This document shows positions 8,367 to 17,401 of a DNA stretch of 64,000 bases, in pieces. Made by a program: the position numbers and the translations under genes. Below the pieces are notes generated by a model. That model was given only the letters and a program-made list of their open reading frames with translations. It made no database searches and was not told the DNA's origin. Position 1 is the first letter of the stretch; every line of letters begins with the position of its first letter. The DNA comes from CAYYIS01 sp964470965 (GTDB taxonomy: Bacteria > JAAXHH01 > JABIQT01): NCBI GenBank assembly GCA_964470965.1, contig CAYYIS010000008.1, forward strand, positions 62,001 to 126,000. The letters run 5' to 3'.

Positions 8367-9212
8367 GTGAAACTTGCATTCTATAACAATTATACACTTG
8401 GTGTCATAGATGACGGAAACATCATGGATGCATCTGCCGCCGTCTCCGATATCACGCCATGCAACCCGCAGGCGTTGCTGGAAACGGTCATCGGAAACTG
8501 GGATACCTACGGTGCGCGTATCGCGGATGCGACACAGGGACAGAGTGGTGTATCGCTCGATAGCGTGACACTGGGCCCGCCGGTTCCACGACCGGGGCAG
8601 CTGGTCTGCCTGGCCGGTAATTTTATCGAACCTGCAGTACCGAACAGAGGAAATTTCAATGCATTCCTTAAATCAAATACTTCGGTAATGGGCCAGAATG
8701 CCGTCGTCGAGCTGCCTGCGGCTGAGGCAACCGTTTTCCACTTCGAACCTGAACTGGCGATCGTGATCGGCAGACGGGCAAGTAAGTTGTCCGCCGATGA
8801 AGCGCTGGACCATGTGTTCGGGTATGTGCAGTTCCTCGACGTTTCAGCCAGAGGATTGCCGGGGGGGTTCTTCCTGGGCAAAAGCTGGCATACCTTCGGG
8901 CCCATGGGACCGGCGCTGGTGACCGCCGACGAGGTAGGCGACGCCAACCAGTTATCGGCAAAGATGTGGGTCAACGACACTTTGAAGCACGATTTCAACA
9001 CCAACCAGATGGCCCGTTACATTCCCGAACTTCTGGCAGAAGTAACTAACGTACTGACACTGGAACCTGGCGATGTGGTACCTACCGGAACGCACCACCA
9101 CGCTCTTTCGCCTATCCAGAATGGTGACAGTATAACATTCGATGTAGAAAAATTGGGGCCCGCTCTGACGCTTACTGTAAAAGACGAGCAGGGAAGGACC
9201 TGGGAACGGTAG
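8367..9212 (+). CDS. FAH family hydrolase (second copy, divergent)
   Basis: GTG at 8367 is preferred to a TTG at 8286 because CGGAGG (8355-8360) sits 6 nt upstream and the TTG overlaps the promoter. This gives 281 residues. Typical FAH marks are the HFEPELAIVIG metal cluster, LDVSARGLPGGFFLGKSW and the late LEPGDVVPTGTHHH. The last differs from the usual TGTPAGVG, having TGTHHHALSP, so the substrate pocket may be altered. It stands alone, divergent from the operon carrying the first FAH gene, and converges with the methyltransferase-like gene, 1 nt apart. The fold is clear and the substrate unknown. Confidence 0.88.
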   Translation: MKLAFYNNYTLGVIDDGNIMDASAAVSDITPCNPQALLETVIGNWDTYGARIADATQGQSGVSLDSVTLGPPVPRPGQLVCLAGNFIEPAVPNRGNFNAFLKSNTSVMGQNAVVELPAAEATVFHFEPELAIVIGRRASKLSADEALDHVFGYVQFLDVSARGLPGGFFLGKSWHTFGPMGPALVTADEVGDANQLSAKMWVNDTLKHDFNTNQMARYIPELLAEVTNVLTLEPGDVVPTGTHHHALSPIQNGDSITFDVEKLGPALTLTVKDEQGRTWER

Positions 9213-9213
9213 G

Positions 9214-10323
9214 TTAGAACAGGATCCTATAAAAATCAGGATAGAACTGCTCCTCGACGAACGATCGGATATCGAGCCCGCCACTCAGGCCACTGGGCTG
9301 TACGAAGAATAGCGGATAAATTCGGGTATCAAGTGCATAAGGATCCACACGTCCGTTGGGGGAGTCCAGGTAGGACACTACAACATAATCCCCAAAATCC
9401 GGCAGCTGCATCAGTTGTATAGCGCCCGCTTTCATACCCAGATCAGAAAGCAGATGTTCAGCCTCCATACGCCCGGAGGCGATTTGCATCAGCAGCGAGA
9501 TACCGGGCGCCTGTTCCAGGCCGTTCTGAACCGCCTCAGTCATAAGGATCGCCTGCATAGTGCCTATGATCTGGTCGTTTTCACGGGGCGCAAATGATAT
9601 GGCAGTCACATTCGGGGATTCCCAGTGCACCGCATACAATTGTGTTGTCGCCTCCTGACGCAACAGAAACGCTAGACCGATACTCACGAGGGACAAGAGG
9701 AACCAGGCCGCCAGCGCCCTGGTGCGCCGCGGTGGTTTCCAGCCCCGCGCGCGGGCAGGCGAACGGAACGGGTTGAACATCGAAATCCGCGCCATATAGC
9801 GCTCACTGTCCTTACCGTATTTTCCTCGAATCACTTCCTCTTCATGCCGCGCCAGCAGGTAATAAAGACCAAGCATCATCAGAAACGTCAACAGCACGAA
9901 GAAGCGAGGCCACATCAGCAGAAATCCCAGTCCGGAGATCGATAGGCAGAGATACTGTGGATGACGGACCCGGGCATACAACCCGCTGTTCACCAAAAGC
10001 CTTTTAACGAATTTCCCATAGTAGAGCTGTACCGCACATGCCAGAAACCCCAGGAGTCCGATTCCGGCAAGCGGCGGTCCCAGATACGAGAGAGCGAGGA
10101 ACAGTTGGTTTTTCGATTGGGCCAGGTGGGGTAAAAAAAACTGTGGTAGCCATGCAGTAGATTCAAAAAGAGTAAATGCGTGGATGATCGGCGTATACAC
10201 GCTGTAAAAATACGCCGCGAACGGTGTCACCATGATGATGACTTCAAGCGCACTCACAACATAGATGAGGATAGCAGGCAACCAGTGCCACTGAAAATGG
10301 TCGGAGGTGGGATTTTTCTTCAT
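9214..10323 (-). CDS. Integral membrane protein with isoprenylcysteine methyltransferase-like domain
   Basis: 369 residues with several hydrophobic helices in the first ~180. The ICMT/PEMT-like segment is recognisable: NSGLYARVRHPQYLCLSISGLG near 140, a later RHEEEVIRGKYGKDSERYM with paired Glu and a YG..Y..Y pattern. These form the S-adenosylmethionine and active site in membrane methyltransferases of this fold. The C-terminal ~150 residues follow one more membrane helix and are polar; I do not recognise them. The whole is longer than a plain ICMT, so a fused extracytoplasmic domain is likely. It starts 8 nt after the formamidase stop. The methyl acceptor is unknown. Confidence 0.7.
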   Translation of the reverse strand: MKKNPTSDHFQWHWLPAILIYVVSALEVIIMVTPFAAYFYSVYTPIIHAFTLFESTAWLPQFFLPHLAQSKNQLFLALSYLGPPLAGIGLLGFLACAVQLYYGKFVKRLLVNSGLYARVRHPQYLCLSISGLGFLLMWPRFFVLLTFLMMLGLYYLLARHEEEVIRGKYGKDSERYMARISMFNPFRSPARARGWKPPRRTRALAAWFLLSLVSIGLAFLLRQEATTQLYAVHWESPNVTAISFAPRENDQIIGTMQAILMTEAVQNGLEQAPGISLLMQIASGRMEAEHLLSDLGMKAGAIQLMQLPDFGDYVVVSYLDSPNGRVDPYALDTRIYPLFFVQPSGLSGGLDIRSFVEEQFYPDFYRILF

Positions 10324-10331
10324 TGGGCCTG

Positions 10332-11300
10332 CTACTTCTTCAGCTCATAGTGCACGGATTTCCGGTGGTCACCACCGATTTGCTCCAGCACTGTTTTCGG
10401 GACTTTGCAAACCATGGTATACGCCGGATCGTACACATTTCCCACGTCGTATTCCACGCATTGACCGAGCAGCGTGTGGGCACCCACCGGGTCCAGTCCG
10501 TAGCCGTCCTGAAGCCATCGGGCCATCTCAGTGGTAGCATGCTGCAGCGCCTGATCGAGAGGACGTGCATTACCAGCCGTAAAGATGTAATCCTCGTTCT
10601 CGCCGCGCGGCCATCCAATCTTCATGCCTTTCAGAAGGCGAAAAGTTAGTTGTACGTCGAATGAGATCTCAATCCCGTTCCCGACGATTTCACCATCACC
10701 CTGCACTGCGTGTCCATCACCCACGTAGAACAGTGCCCCGGGAACAAAAACCGGAAAATACACGGTTACACCCTCTACAAACCCCCTATAATCCATATTG
10801 CCGCCGTTCGTACCCGAGGTGGCGGTAGAAATAGCCTGCCCTCTCGGCGGAGCGACCCCGAAACAGCCCAGCATGGGCGCCATCGGAAGCTTGAGGCGCC
10901 CGATACCCGTATCTTCTGGTGTAGTCAAGGTAACCCTGCGGTTCTCGAGATCCATTTCCCAGAAACAACTGTAGTCCTGCTGTGGCAGGTCACGGGTCAG
11001 TTGTATGACGTAATCGGGGTCGAGCACGCTGGGCGCCACCAAGGGAGAAGTAAATCCCCGTTGACGATTGGGTACCAGGGAATCGAGATGTACGGCCAGG
11101 GTATCACCGGGTTCTGCTCCGTCGATGTAAAAAGGTCCGGTCTGCGGATTACCTCGCTCTGTGACTGTTTCGCCTGTGTGGTCCTGGCCACGGGCATCCA
11201 CCGTGGTGGTGACGAGTGTGTCACCATCGACAACATGCAGGACCGGCTCATGGGAACCGAGTGTCGTATAATAATGTGTCGGTTCGAATCGATGGATCAT
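10332..11300 (-). CDS. Acetamidase/formamidase family protein
   Basis: 322 residues of the FmdA/AmdA family, cytoplasmic enzymes that hydrolyse formamide or acetamide to ammonia and the acid. Characteristic segments are GPFYIDGAEPGDTLAVHLDSL near 55-75, the GGNMDYRGFVEGVTVYFPVFVPGALFYVGDGHAVQGDGE region (seen as GGNMDY, then YVGDGHAVQGDGE), and the C-terminal DVGNVYDPAYTMVCKVPK. AGAGG precedes the ATG. Downstream are a membrane methyltransferase-like gene and upstream a DUF6785 membrane protein, which could import its substrate (inference). Confidence 0.92.
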   Translation of the reverse strand: MIHRFEPTHYYTTLGSHEPVLHVVDGDTLVTTTVDARGQDHTGETVTERGNPQTGPFYIDGAEPGDTLAVHLDSLVPNRQRGFTSPLVAPSVLDPDYVIQLTRDLPQQDYSCFWEMDLENRRVTLTTPEDTGIGRLKLPMAPMLGCFGVAPPRGQAISTATSGTNGGNMDYRGFVEGVTVYFPVFVPGALFYVGDGHAVQGDGEIVGNGIEISFDVQLTFRLLKGMKIGWPRGENEDYIFTAGNARPLDQALQHATTEMARWLQDGYGLDPVGAHTLLGQCVEYDVGNVYDPAYTMVCKVPKTVLEQIGGDHRKSVHYELKK

Positions 11301-11437
11301 GTGACCTCTGGTATCTTAATAGGAATTTGATTCCGAAATCGATGACTACTATAGAGGCATGCCCTCCAGGGGTCAAGAGAAAAGCGGACTTCTACAGTAA
11401 TAGAAATCTTTGAGTCGAGGCACCTTGAATCTTTACC

Positions 11438-13384
11438 TTAATACATGTGCACCCGGTGGCCGTTGCCAGGGAACCATATTATATCTACAATATAAAGTAA
11501 AAAAATACCCACCGTGTAGCCGGCTATCATCCCGACGACAAAGGGTTGTGCCTTTCTATACTGTGTGACGCCGCCGATGCGAAGGAGCAGAACTTTGGCC
11601 AGCCAAGCGATAAAGATGGAGAATGCCATAGTCGGCATGCCCTCTGTAGCGGCCACGGCGTATCCGATCGGATGTAGCGGCCATCCGGGAAACCTGTGAT
11701 GAATGAAAATCAAAACCCCTCCCACAACACTGCCTATGGCCATGAAAAAAAACTCGACACCGGAAAACACTCTTTTATTGTTGAGCCAGGTGACCAGGGT
11801 GTTGTAGGATCCGCGGCTACCACCTGGAAAAGGAGGATCGGTGAATTGCTGCGCGCCGCCGGTAAAGTACCCCAGATACAGCGTGTACAGAACGGTTGTG
11901 ATCACACCTATTGCCAGCGTTACCGTGATCACCCCGAATACGCCGCGCCCTATCCCGCCCATCTGATCTCCGACTTTGCTGACATGCGCCATAGAGCACA
12001 TTCCGAGGGTCCGCCAATTATGGGAATAGGCGTTAGAGAGGGCAAGTTGGGTAAGATTCATCGGCGAGATGCTTCCGGATCCGATGGTTGAAACCGTAAA
12101 GGCATGCGCATTGTAGGGCAGATCCACGAATATCAAACCTGTTTCCGCCACGATACGTGTGATCCCGATGAACATAAGCAGCAATGAACCCATAAGGAAA
12201 GCGGCGATTCCCAAAGACATACCGGATGTCTGCAACCAGGCAAATATAAAAAGCAGACCGAAGAACAGGCAGAATAGGGCGGTCCGGTAACTCAGAAATT
12301 CCTTTGAATCATCCACATCCGGTGCCAGACCTACGGCTTTTCTCCAGACAAGTGTTAAATGGCGCCGGGCCATCCACAGCGTGAACAGTACGAACACAAT
12401 AAATCCACCCATATGCTGGGAAGTGGCAACCCACGGCGCCCGGGGGACCCCTACCCGTACCATGACACCGGTTTGGAATGTCTTGATAAGGAAAAACAAC
12501 CAGGTACTGAGCAGCACATTTGTGTGGGTGAAGAATGCGACACCGGCGGTCAGAAAATTGAACGTGATAGGGACCTCCGGAAACGAGCGCGCCGGTAACA
12601 GGTTGTTCTTATACAGTGCGAGGATAGTAATTTCGGGTAAAACGTTAAAAAAGCTAAGCATCTGCCAGAAGAGTACTCCAAGGGCGGTTCCGAATCCGAT
12701 CCAGAACAACCGGTTTCCCGTGATGGCGGGTAAAAGGCTTTCTTCACGGTCTACCTTTATCATCGCCAGAGGAATCTGCGCCAGTGGAAATACCAACCGT
12801 TCGTGTTCGATCCACTGTTTCCGCAGGATGACGATCAGGGATGCGCCCACTAGAAATATGGCGAGAAAAAAAAGGCTCCACCAGAACAGGGGGGTAACCC
12901 AGAATTGCCAAAGCATCGACTCGCCATCGGGTAGCCCTTCGTAAAACCAGGCCACAGAGCTGTAGTTAGACACGATGAGCCAGTCCGGTAGGTACTGGAA
13001 AAACGTCTCCACCCAGCGGTTTTCAGGTGACGCGAAGTAAAGAGGGCCGCTGATGACACCAAGCCAGTATGAACTGAACGCCCACCCCGGAATAGAGGAT
13101 GCAGTGAAGACCAGAAAAAAAATGATTATAAGTTCCTGGGGCGATAGGCCACGGCGGGGAGAAAGGAATTTGAATGCAGGATTCAACAAGAAAACCGTCA
13201 GCACGAACGGAAACAACGCCGCGATCGGTATATGGCTGATCGTGATCAGGGAAGAATTGGCATTGTAGGAGGTGTGTATGGCCCAAATACACGAGAGAAT
13301 CGAAAGGACAACTCCGATTCCGACAGCACGGATCGTTAGTCCGGAGGGCACCGTCCTGTGGGTATCAGAGCTGGCGTTGATCAT
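11438..13384 (-). CDS. DUF6785/DUF6784-type polytopic membrane protein
   Basis: 648 residues from ATG 13384; a longer frame to 13471 would lie inside the ALDH gene. The ATG overlaps the ALDH TAA by one base (TAATG), suggesting coupled translation. There are about a dozen hydrophobic segments, a recognisable LSPRRGLSPQELIIIFFLVF region, NRWVETFFQYLPDWL, ERLVFPLAQIPLAMI, and a late FPGWPLHPIGYAVAA. This is the pattern of the DUF6785 family, common in Planctomycetes, Poribacteria and Latescibacteria. It recalls oligopeptide-type transporters but has no proven function. A transporter for the compound handled by the neighbouring ALDH and formamidase is inference. Confidence 0.75.
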   Translation of the reverse strand: MINASSDTHRTVPSGLTIRAVGIGVVLSILSCIWAIHTSYNANSSLITISHIPIAALFPFVLTVFLLNPAFKFLSPRRGLSPQELIIIFFLVFTASSIPGWAFSSYWLGVISGPLYFASPENRWVETFFQYLPDWLIVSNYSSVAWFYEGLPDGESMLWQFWVTPLFWWSLFFLAIFLVGASLIVILRKQWIEHERLVFPLAQIPLAMIKVDREESLLPAITGNRLFWIGFGTALGVLFWQMLSFFNVLPEITILALYKNNLLPARSFPEVPITFNFLTAGVAFFTHTNVLLSTWLFFLIKTFQTGVMVRVGVPRAPWVATSQHMGGFIVFVLFTLWMARRHLTLVWRKAVGLAPDVDDSKEFLSYRTALFCLFFGLLFIFAWLQTSGMSLGIAAFLMGSLLLMFIGITRIVAETGLIFVDLPYNAHAFTVSTIGSGSISPMNLTQLALSNAYSHNWRTLGMCSMAHVSKVGDQMGGIGRGVFGVITVTLAIGVITTVLYTLYLGYFTGGAQQFTDPPFPGGSRGSYNTLVTWLNNKRVFSGVEFFFMAIGSVVGGVLIFIHHRFPGWPLHPIGYAVAATEGMPTMAFSIFIAWLAKVLLLRIGGVTQYRKAQPFVVGMIAGYTVGIFLLYIVDIIWFPGNGHRVHMY

Positions 13385-14904
13385 TAATCTCCGAACGAGA
13401 TTCCCTGTGCCAGGGGAAGGTCCGTCGACCAGTTGATCGTATTCGTCTGTCGGCGCATATAACTTTTCCACGCATCAGATCCGGATTCACGGCCACCGCC
13501 GGTCTCCTTCTCACCACCGAACGCACCGCCGATTTCAGCACCGGAGGTGCCGATATTAACGTTGGCGATACCACAATCGGAACCGGCAGAACCGAGAAAG
13601 CGTTCCGCCTGGCGGATGCTGTCAGTGAATATGGCGCTTGAAAGCCCCTGTGGGACGCCGTTGTGAATCTCCACGGCGTCTTCGAGTGCGTCGTATTCCA
13701 TCAGATACAGAATCGGGGCGAACGTCTCATCCTTTACAATATCTGTCTGACCGGGCATCTTGATGATCGTGGGCTCAACGAAGTTCGGCCCGACATCGGC
13801 CTTGGCATTCCCACCGGAAAGCACCTCGCCACCCTGGGCCTTCGCCTGTTCGATGGCCTTCATCATATCCTCGACCGCACCACCGGTAACCAATGGCCCC
13901 ATAAGCGTGGCATCGTCGAGCGGGTCTCCGATCGGAACCTGTTCGTAGGCGTTGACCAGCCGATCCGTGAGTGTCGGCATGATACTTTTATGGCCGATAA
14001 TACGGCGTGTAGAAGTACATCTCTGACCCGCCGTACCTACCGCACCGAAAACAATCCCACGGGTCGCCAATTCCAGGTCCGCTTTTTCAGTGACGATTAT
14101 AGCGTTGTTACCGCCCAGCTCCAGTATGGTACTTCCAAAGCGACCGGCAACAGCGGCTGATACTTTTCTGCCGGTTTGGGTTGAGCCGGTGAAGGAGACT
14201 AGTGGTAACCGGGAGTCTTCCAGCATCATACTGCCCACATCGCTGCCCCGGCCAATGGTCAGACCAAAGAGGCCATCCAGACCGTGGTCTCCCATGACCC
14301 GGTTGCAGAGATGCTGGACTGCGATGGCGGTCAGCGGCGTCTGACCGCTCGGCTTCCAAACCATAGTGTCGCCACAGACTGCGGCCAGAGCTGCGTTCCA
14401 GGACCACACGGCTACCGGAAAATTGAAGGCCGTGATGATACCTACCACACCGAGCGGATGCCACTGCTCGTACATGCGGTGCAGCGGACGCTCGCTGCCC
14501 ATGGTCATGCCGTACAACTGCCGGGAGAGACCGACGGAGTAGTCACAAATATCTATCATCTCCTGAACTTCTCCCATACCCTCCATCCGGATTTTGCCCA
14601 TCTCAAGTGATACGAGTTCGCCCAATGGCTCTTTGTACTCCCGCAGGACATTGCCGAGGTCCCGGACTACCTCGCCGCGTTTGGGGGCCGGCGTCATTCG
14701 CCAAGTCTTGAAGCAACCGGCGGCTTTTTCGACAACCGCATTGTACACATCCGGCGTCGCCTGTCGCACCCCGGCGATCGGCTCACCGTTGGTTGGATTG
14801 TAGGAGGTTAAAATCGGCCCTTCGGTGTGGATCCAGCCGTCGGGACCGTGGCAGGCCCCGTGATTAATCTCTTCTATATACAGTTTTTCGAGCAGTGCTT
14901 TCAT
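13384..14904 (-). CDS. ALDH7-type aldehyde dehydrogenase
   Basis: 506 residues. NAD(P)-dependent oxidation of an aldehyde to an acid; ALDH7/antiquitin members act on alpha-aminoadipic semialdehyde/piperideine-6-carboxylate. Visible are N161 in AFNFPVAVW, the VSFTGSTQTG cofactor turn, general base E262 in LELGGNNA, and nucleophile C296 in GTAGQRCTSTRR, the ALDH7 variant of the Cys motif. Also typical are the start GPDGWIHTEG and the WHPLGVVG turn. GAGGAA precedes the ATG. The TAA overlaps the ATG of the DUF6785 gene. A role in lysine/pipecolate breakdown is possible, but other aldehydes cannot be excluded. Confidence 0.9.
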   Translation of the reverse strand: MKALLEKLYIEEINHGACHGPDGWIHTEGPILTSYNPTNGEPIAGVRQATPDVYNAVVEKAAGCFKTWRMTPAPKRGEVVRDLGNVLREYKEPLGELVSLEMGKIRMEGMGEVQEMIDICDYSVGLSRQLYGMTMGSERPLHRMYEQWHPLGVVGIITAFNFPVAVWSWNAALAAVCGDTMVWKPSGQTPLTAIAVQHLCNRVMGDHGLDGLFGLTIGRGSDVGSMMLEDSRLPLVSFTGSTQTGRKVSAAVAGRFGSTILELGGNNAIIVTEKADLELATRGIVFGAVGTAGQRCTSTRRIIGHKSIMPTLTDRLVNAYEQVPIGDPLDDATLMGPLVTGGAVEDMMKAIEQAKAQGGEVLSGGNAKADVGPNFVEPTIIKMPGQTDIVKDETFAPILYLMEYDALEDAVEIHNGVPQGLSSAIFTDSIRQAERFLGSAGSDCGIANVNIGTSGAEIGGAFGGEKETGGGRESGSDAWKSYMRRQTNTINWSTDLPLAQGISFGD

Positions 14905-15020
14905 GGGTCTAGATTCCTCAACTGTGGTTGTGTGAAACTTTATGCTTGCGGAACATTCTATCAGTACAAATAATATGAAAAAATGTCAACTACAAGATCG
15001 TATCAAAAGAAAGCGGGCAA

Positions 15021-16301
15021 ATGACGGGAAAGACAATTTATCAGAATGATCTTGTGGGGATTTTGTCCGAATTCGGGATGGAGAATCACCTCGCAAAGTG
15101 GGAAGTTGGTTGGCAGGTCTCATCCCGGTCTTATCAGGGGAATGCGCTTCACTTCATCCAAGCGGATTATGTAGATGAGCAATGCCGCTTCCTGGGAATG
15201 ACCGCTGAAATGCGGTCCGAGGTCGTGGCCGGATCCGAGATGTTTAGGCGCATACCGATGTTAAAACCTCTGCTCTGGCACTGCCATGATCTCGCCTTCC
15301 GACAGACAGTCCCGCTTCACCACGGCGTATTCCGCAACTGGTCGCCCATTCCCGATGCCGTCGACTCCTGCGCGGCCATGTTCTTTATTTACCTGTTTCT
15401 TTCAGGCGTACCCTATACTCTGGCGATGCACCAGAATCTGAAGATTCCTCGGCAGGTTTCGGTCGATACTATGCGGGACCTCCTGGTGTGGATTGGTGAT
15501 GAATTGAGAAAAACGGGACAGTGGGGACTGGATTTTTCACAGGTCAGTTGGCTCGGCCTGCATTTTACCGGTAACCTGTTCCAGCTGGGTCGGCTACAGT
15601 TTGACCGGAACAACTGCTATTATGACTTCCAGGCGTTCAAGCGGAAGTCCGATGGCCACATCGTCGTTCTGGCCGGTGACGGTCAGCGGTTCCGGAGCGA
15701 TGGCCAGTTTGACGGCGCCAACGATACGACCGACCCCAAGGCCTGGAACGCGGCTTTCCGGTCGACGGACACCGCTGTAACCGGCCACCCGCTCCATCCT
15801 GAAGGATACGCACAACATGAAACCGTAGAATTACCAACCGCCGAATGGCATCGGGTTCTGGCACCAGGAGATACGACCATCGGCGTGCACATACCGGGTA
15901 CAGGACCGATGGATTTCGATCAATGCGGCAATTCATTCGGCCAGGCGCTGTCGTTCTGGCCAACCCATTTCCCGGAACACCGTGTCCACGCCTTTCTCTG
16001 TACCTCATGGCTCCTCGATCCCCAGTTCGAGCAAACTTTGCAACCGAACAGTAATATCGTTCGCTTTTTAAGGGAATGGTATTTGCTGCCTTTGCCTCAT
16101 GCCGGTGGCGGGGAAACACTTAGGCGGGTTTTCGGTGTCCGGGAGGTGGGCGACGATAAGCTGTCCGCATTGTCGCAGAACACGTCGCTCGAACGTGCCG
16201 TCGTTCGTCATATCCAGTCAGGCGGCCAATGGCGGGGCCACGGAGCGGTCATGTTTCCACACCATATGAACTGGGGTAAACAGGTTTACAGGCAAGGGTG
16301 A
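15021..16301 (+). CDS. Acyltransferase domain protein (NAT_N/GNAT_C type)
   Basis: 426 residues resembling two-domain GNAT-like acyltransferases found in many environmental bacteria. The C-terminal domain signature LGLHFTGNLFQLGRLQFDR lies near 180-198. The late DLDPTFE-like helix is represented by SWLLDPQFEQTLQPNSNIVRF around 333-353, followed by GGETLRRVFG. The N-terminal helical domain ends before residue ~110. The substrate is not known for the family. It stands alone, divergent from the ALDH operon and convergent with the dehydrogenase E1 genes. Only a weak ribosome site (AAAGCGGG) precedes the ATG. Confidence 0.7.
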   Translation: MTGKTIYQNDLVGILSEFGMENHLAKWEVGWQVSSRSYQGNALHFIQADYVDEQCRFLGMTAEMRSEVVAGSEMFRRIPMLKPLLWHCHDLAFRQTVPLHHGVFRNWSPIPDAVDSCAAMFFIYLFLSGVPYTLAMHQNLKIPRQVSVDTMRDLLVWIGDELRKTGQWGLDFSQVSWLGLHFTGNLFQLGRLQFDRNNCYYDFQAFKRKSDGHIVVLAGDGQRFRSDGQFDGANDTTDPKAWNAAFRSTDTAVTGHPLHPEGYAQHETVELPTAEWHRVLAPGDTTIGVHIPGTGPMDFDQCGNSFGQALSFWPTHFPEHRVHAFLCTSWLLDPQFEQTLQPNSNIVRFLREWYLLPLPHAGGGETLRRVFGVREVGDDKLSALSQNTSLERAVVRHIQSGGQWRGHGAVMFPHHMNWGKQVYRQG

Positions 16302-16399
16302 GGAGAAGGGATTAAGGAGAAATCGAAACCCTGCATCCATTCGATCTGGTCTGTAAATTCAATGATATTGTTTTCCATGAACTGATAATGCTTTATCCA

Positions 16400-17401
16400 T
16401 CAATCAACGTCCCTGTACAGGCTCTGAACCGTTTTTACTACGGCAGCTTCGTTCGGAATGGTCGAGGGTTCCAGAGAGGGACTGAAGGGAACCGGGACAT
16501 CCATGGCACCGAGTCGTTTTACCGGGGCATCTAGATAGTCGAACGCTTCGTCGCCTATCAAGGAGGCTATTTCGGCGGTTACCCCGTAGCTTCGGTGGCC
16601 TTCGTCAATGACCAGGGCTCGGCTCGTTTTCCTGACCGAACTAAGGATCGTTTCGGTATCAAGCGGACTGAGCGTTCTCGGGTCAACCACTTCGACGCTT
16701 ATGCCGTCTTCCTCCTGGAGTGTACCGGCCGCGTCCAAGGCTACCTGTACCATGCTGGAAGTGGCGACAATCGTGACATCAGATCCCTCTCTTTTGACGT
16801 CGGCTATCCCGATTGGTACCGTGTGGTCGACACCTTCCGGCACCATACCTTTGACGCTGTACATCATCTTGTCTTCGTAAATAATGACCGGGTTTTCGTC
16901 CCTGATCGCGGATTTTAATAGGCCTTTGAGATCGGCCGGGGTGGAAGGAATAAGAACCTTGATACCGGGAATATGCGCCATCCACGCTTGAAGGCTCTGG
17001 GAATGCTGCGCCGCTGAAGACCGGCCTGCACCGATAGTGGTACGAATAGTAAGTGGAACACTGGTTTGACCGCCCGTCATGTAGCAGAGCTTGGCGGCCT
17101 GGTTCACGACCTGGTCCATGGCGATCGTTATGAAATCACCGAACATTATTTCGACAATCGGTCGCATACCGGTCAGGGCGGCGCCCACTCCGGCCCCCAT
17201 GATGCCGGCCTCCGAGATGGGCGTGTCTCTGATCCGACCCGGACCGAACTCGTCGACAAGACCGGCGGTTACTTTAAACACACCTCCGGCCGCCGCTACA
17301 TCTTCTCCCATAAAAAAAACGGTCTCATCCCGGCGCATCTCTTCGGCGATCGCCTCGCGCACCGCTTCTCCGAATGTGATCTCTCTTTCAGATGTAGACA
17401 T
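16400..17401 (-). CDS. 2-oxoacid dehydrogenase E1 component, beta subunit
   Basis: 333 residues, the usual length of E1-beta (PdhB/AcoB/BkdB). Marks are GEAVREAIAEEM, MGEDVAAAGGVFK, the TPISEAGIMGAGVGAALTG segment with the cofactor-site Glu, MFGDFITIAMDQVVNQAAK, and VDPRTLSPLDTETI. It pairs with alpha to form the thiamine-diphosphate site and decarboxylates a 2-oxoacid (pyruvate, branched-chain) or acetoin. The ATG overlaps the E1-alpha stop by 14 nt. No E2 or E3 gene lies in the window, so the complex is completed elsewhere. Confidence 0.92.
   Translation of the reverse strand: MSTSEREITFGEAVREAIAEEMRRDETVFFMGEDVAAAGGVFKVTAGLVDEFGPGRIRDTPISEAGIMGAGVGAALTGMRPIVEIMFGDFITIAMDQVVNQAAKLCYMTGGQTSVPLTIRTTIGAGRSSAAQHSQSLQAWMAHIPGIKVLIPSTPADLKGLLKSAIRDENPVIIYEDKMMYSVKGMVPEGVDHTVPIGIADVKREGSDVTIVATSSMVQVALDAAGTLQEEDGISVEVVDPRTLSPLDTETILSSVRKTSRALVIDEGHRSYGVTAEIASLIGDEAFDYLDAPVKRLGAMDVPVPFSPSLEPSTIPNEAAVVKTVQSLYRDVD

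Noticed and set aside
14961..14989. Possible ALDH7 promoter with TTGACA on the minus strand
   Set aside because: The -35 is perfect, but no acceptable -10 lies at 16-18 nt; TAGAAT is 23 nt away.
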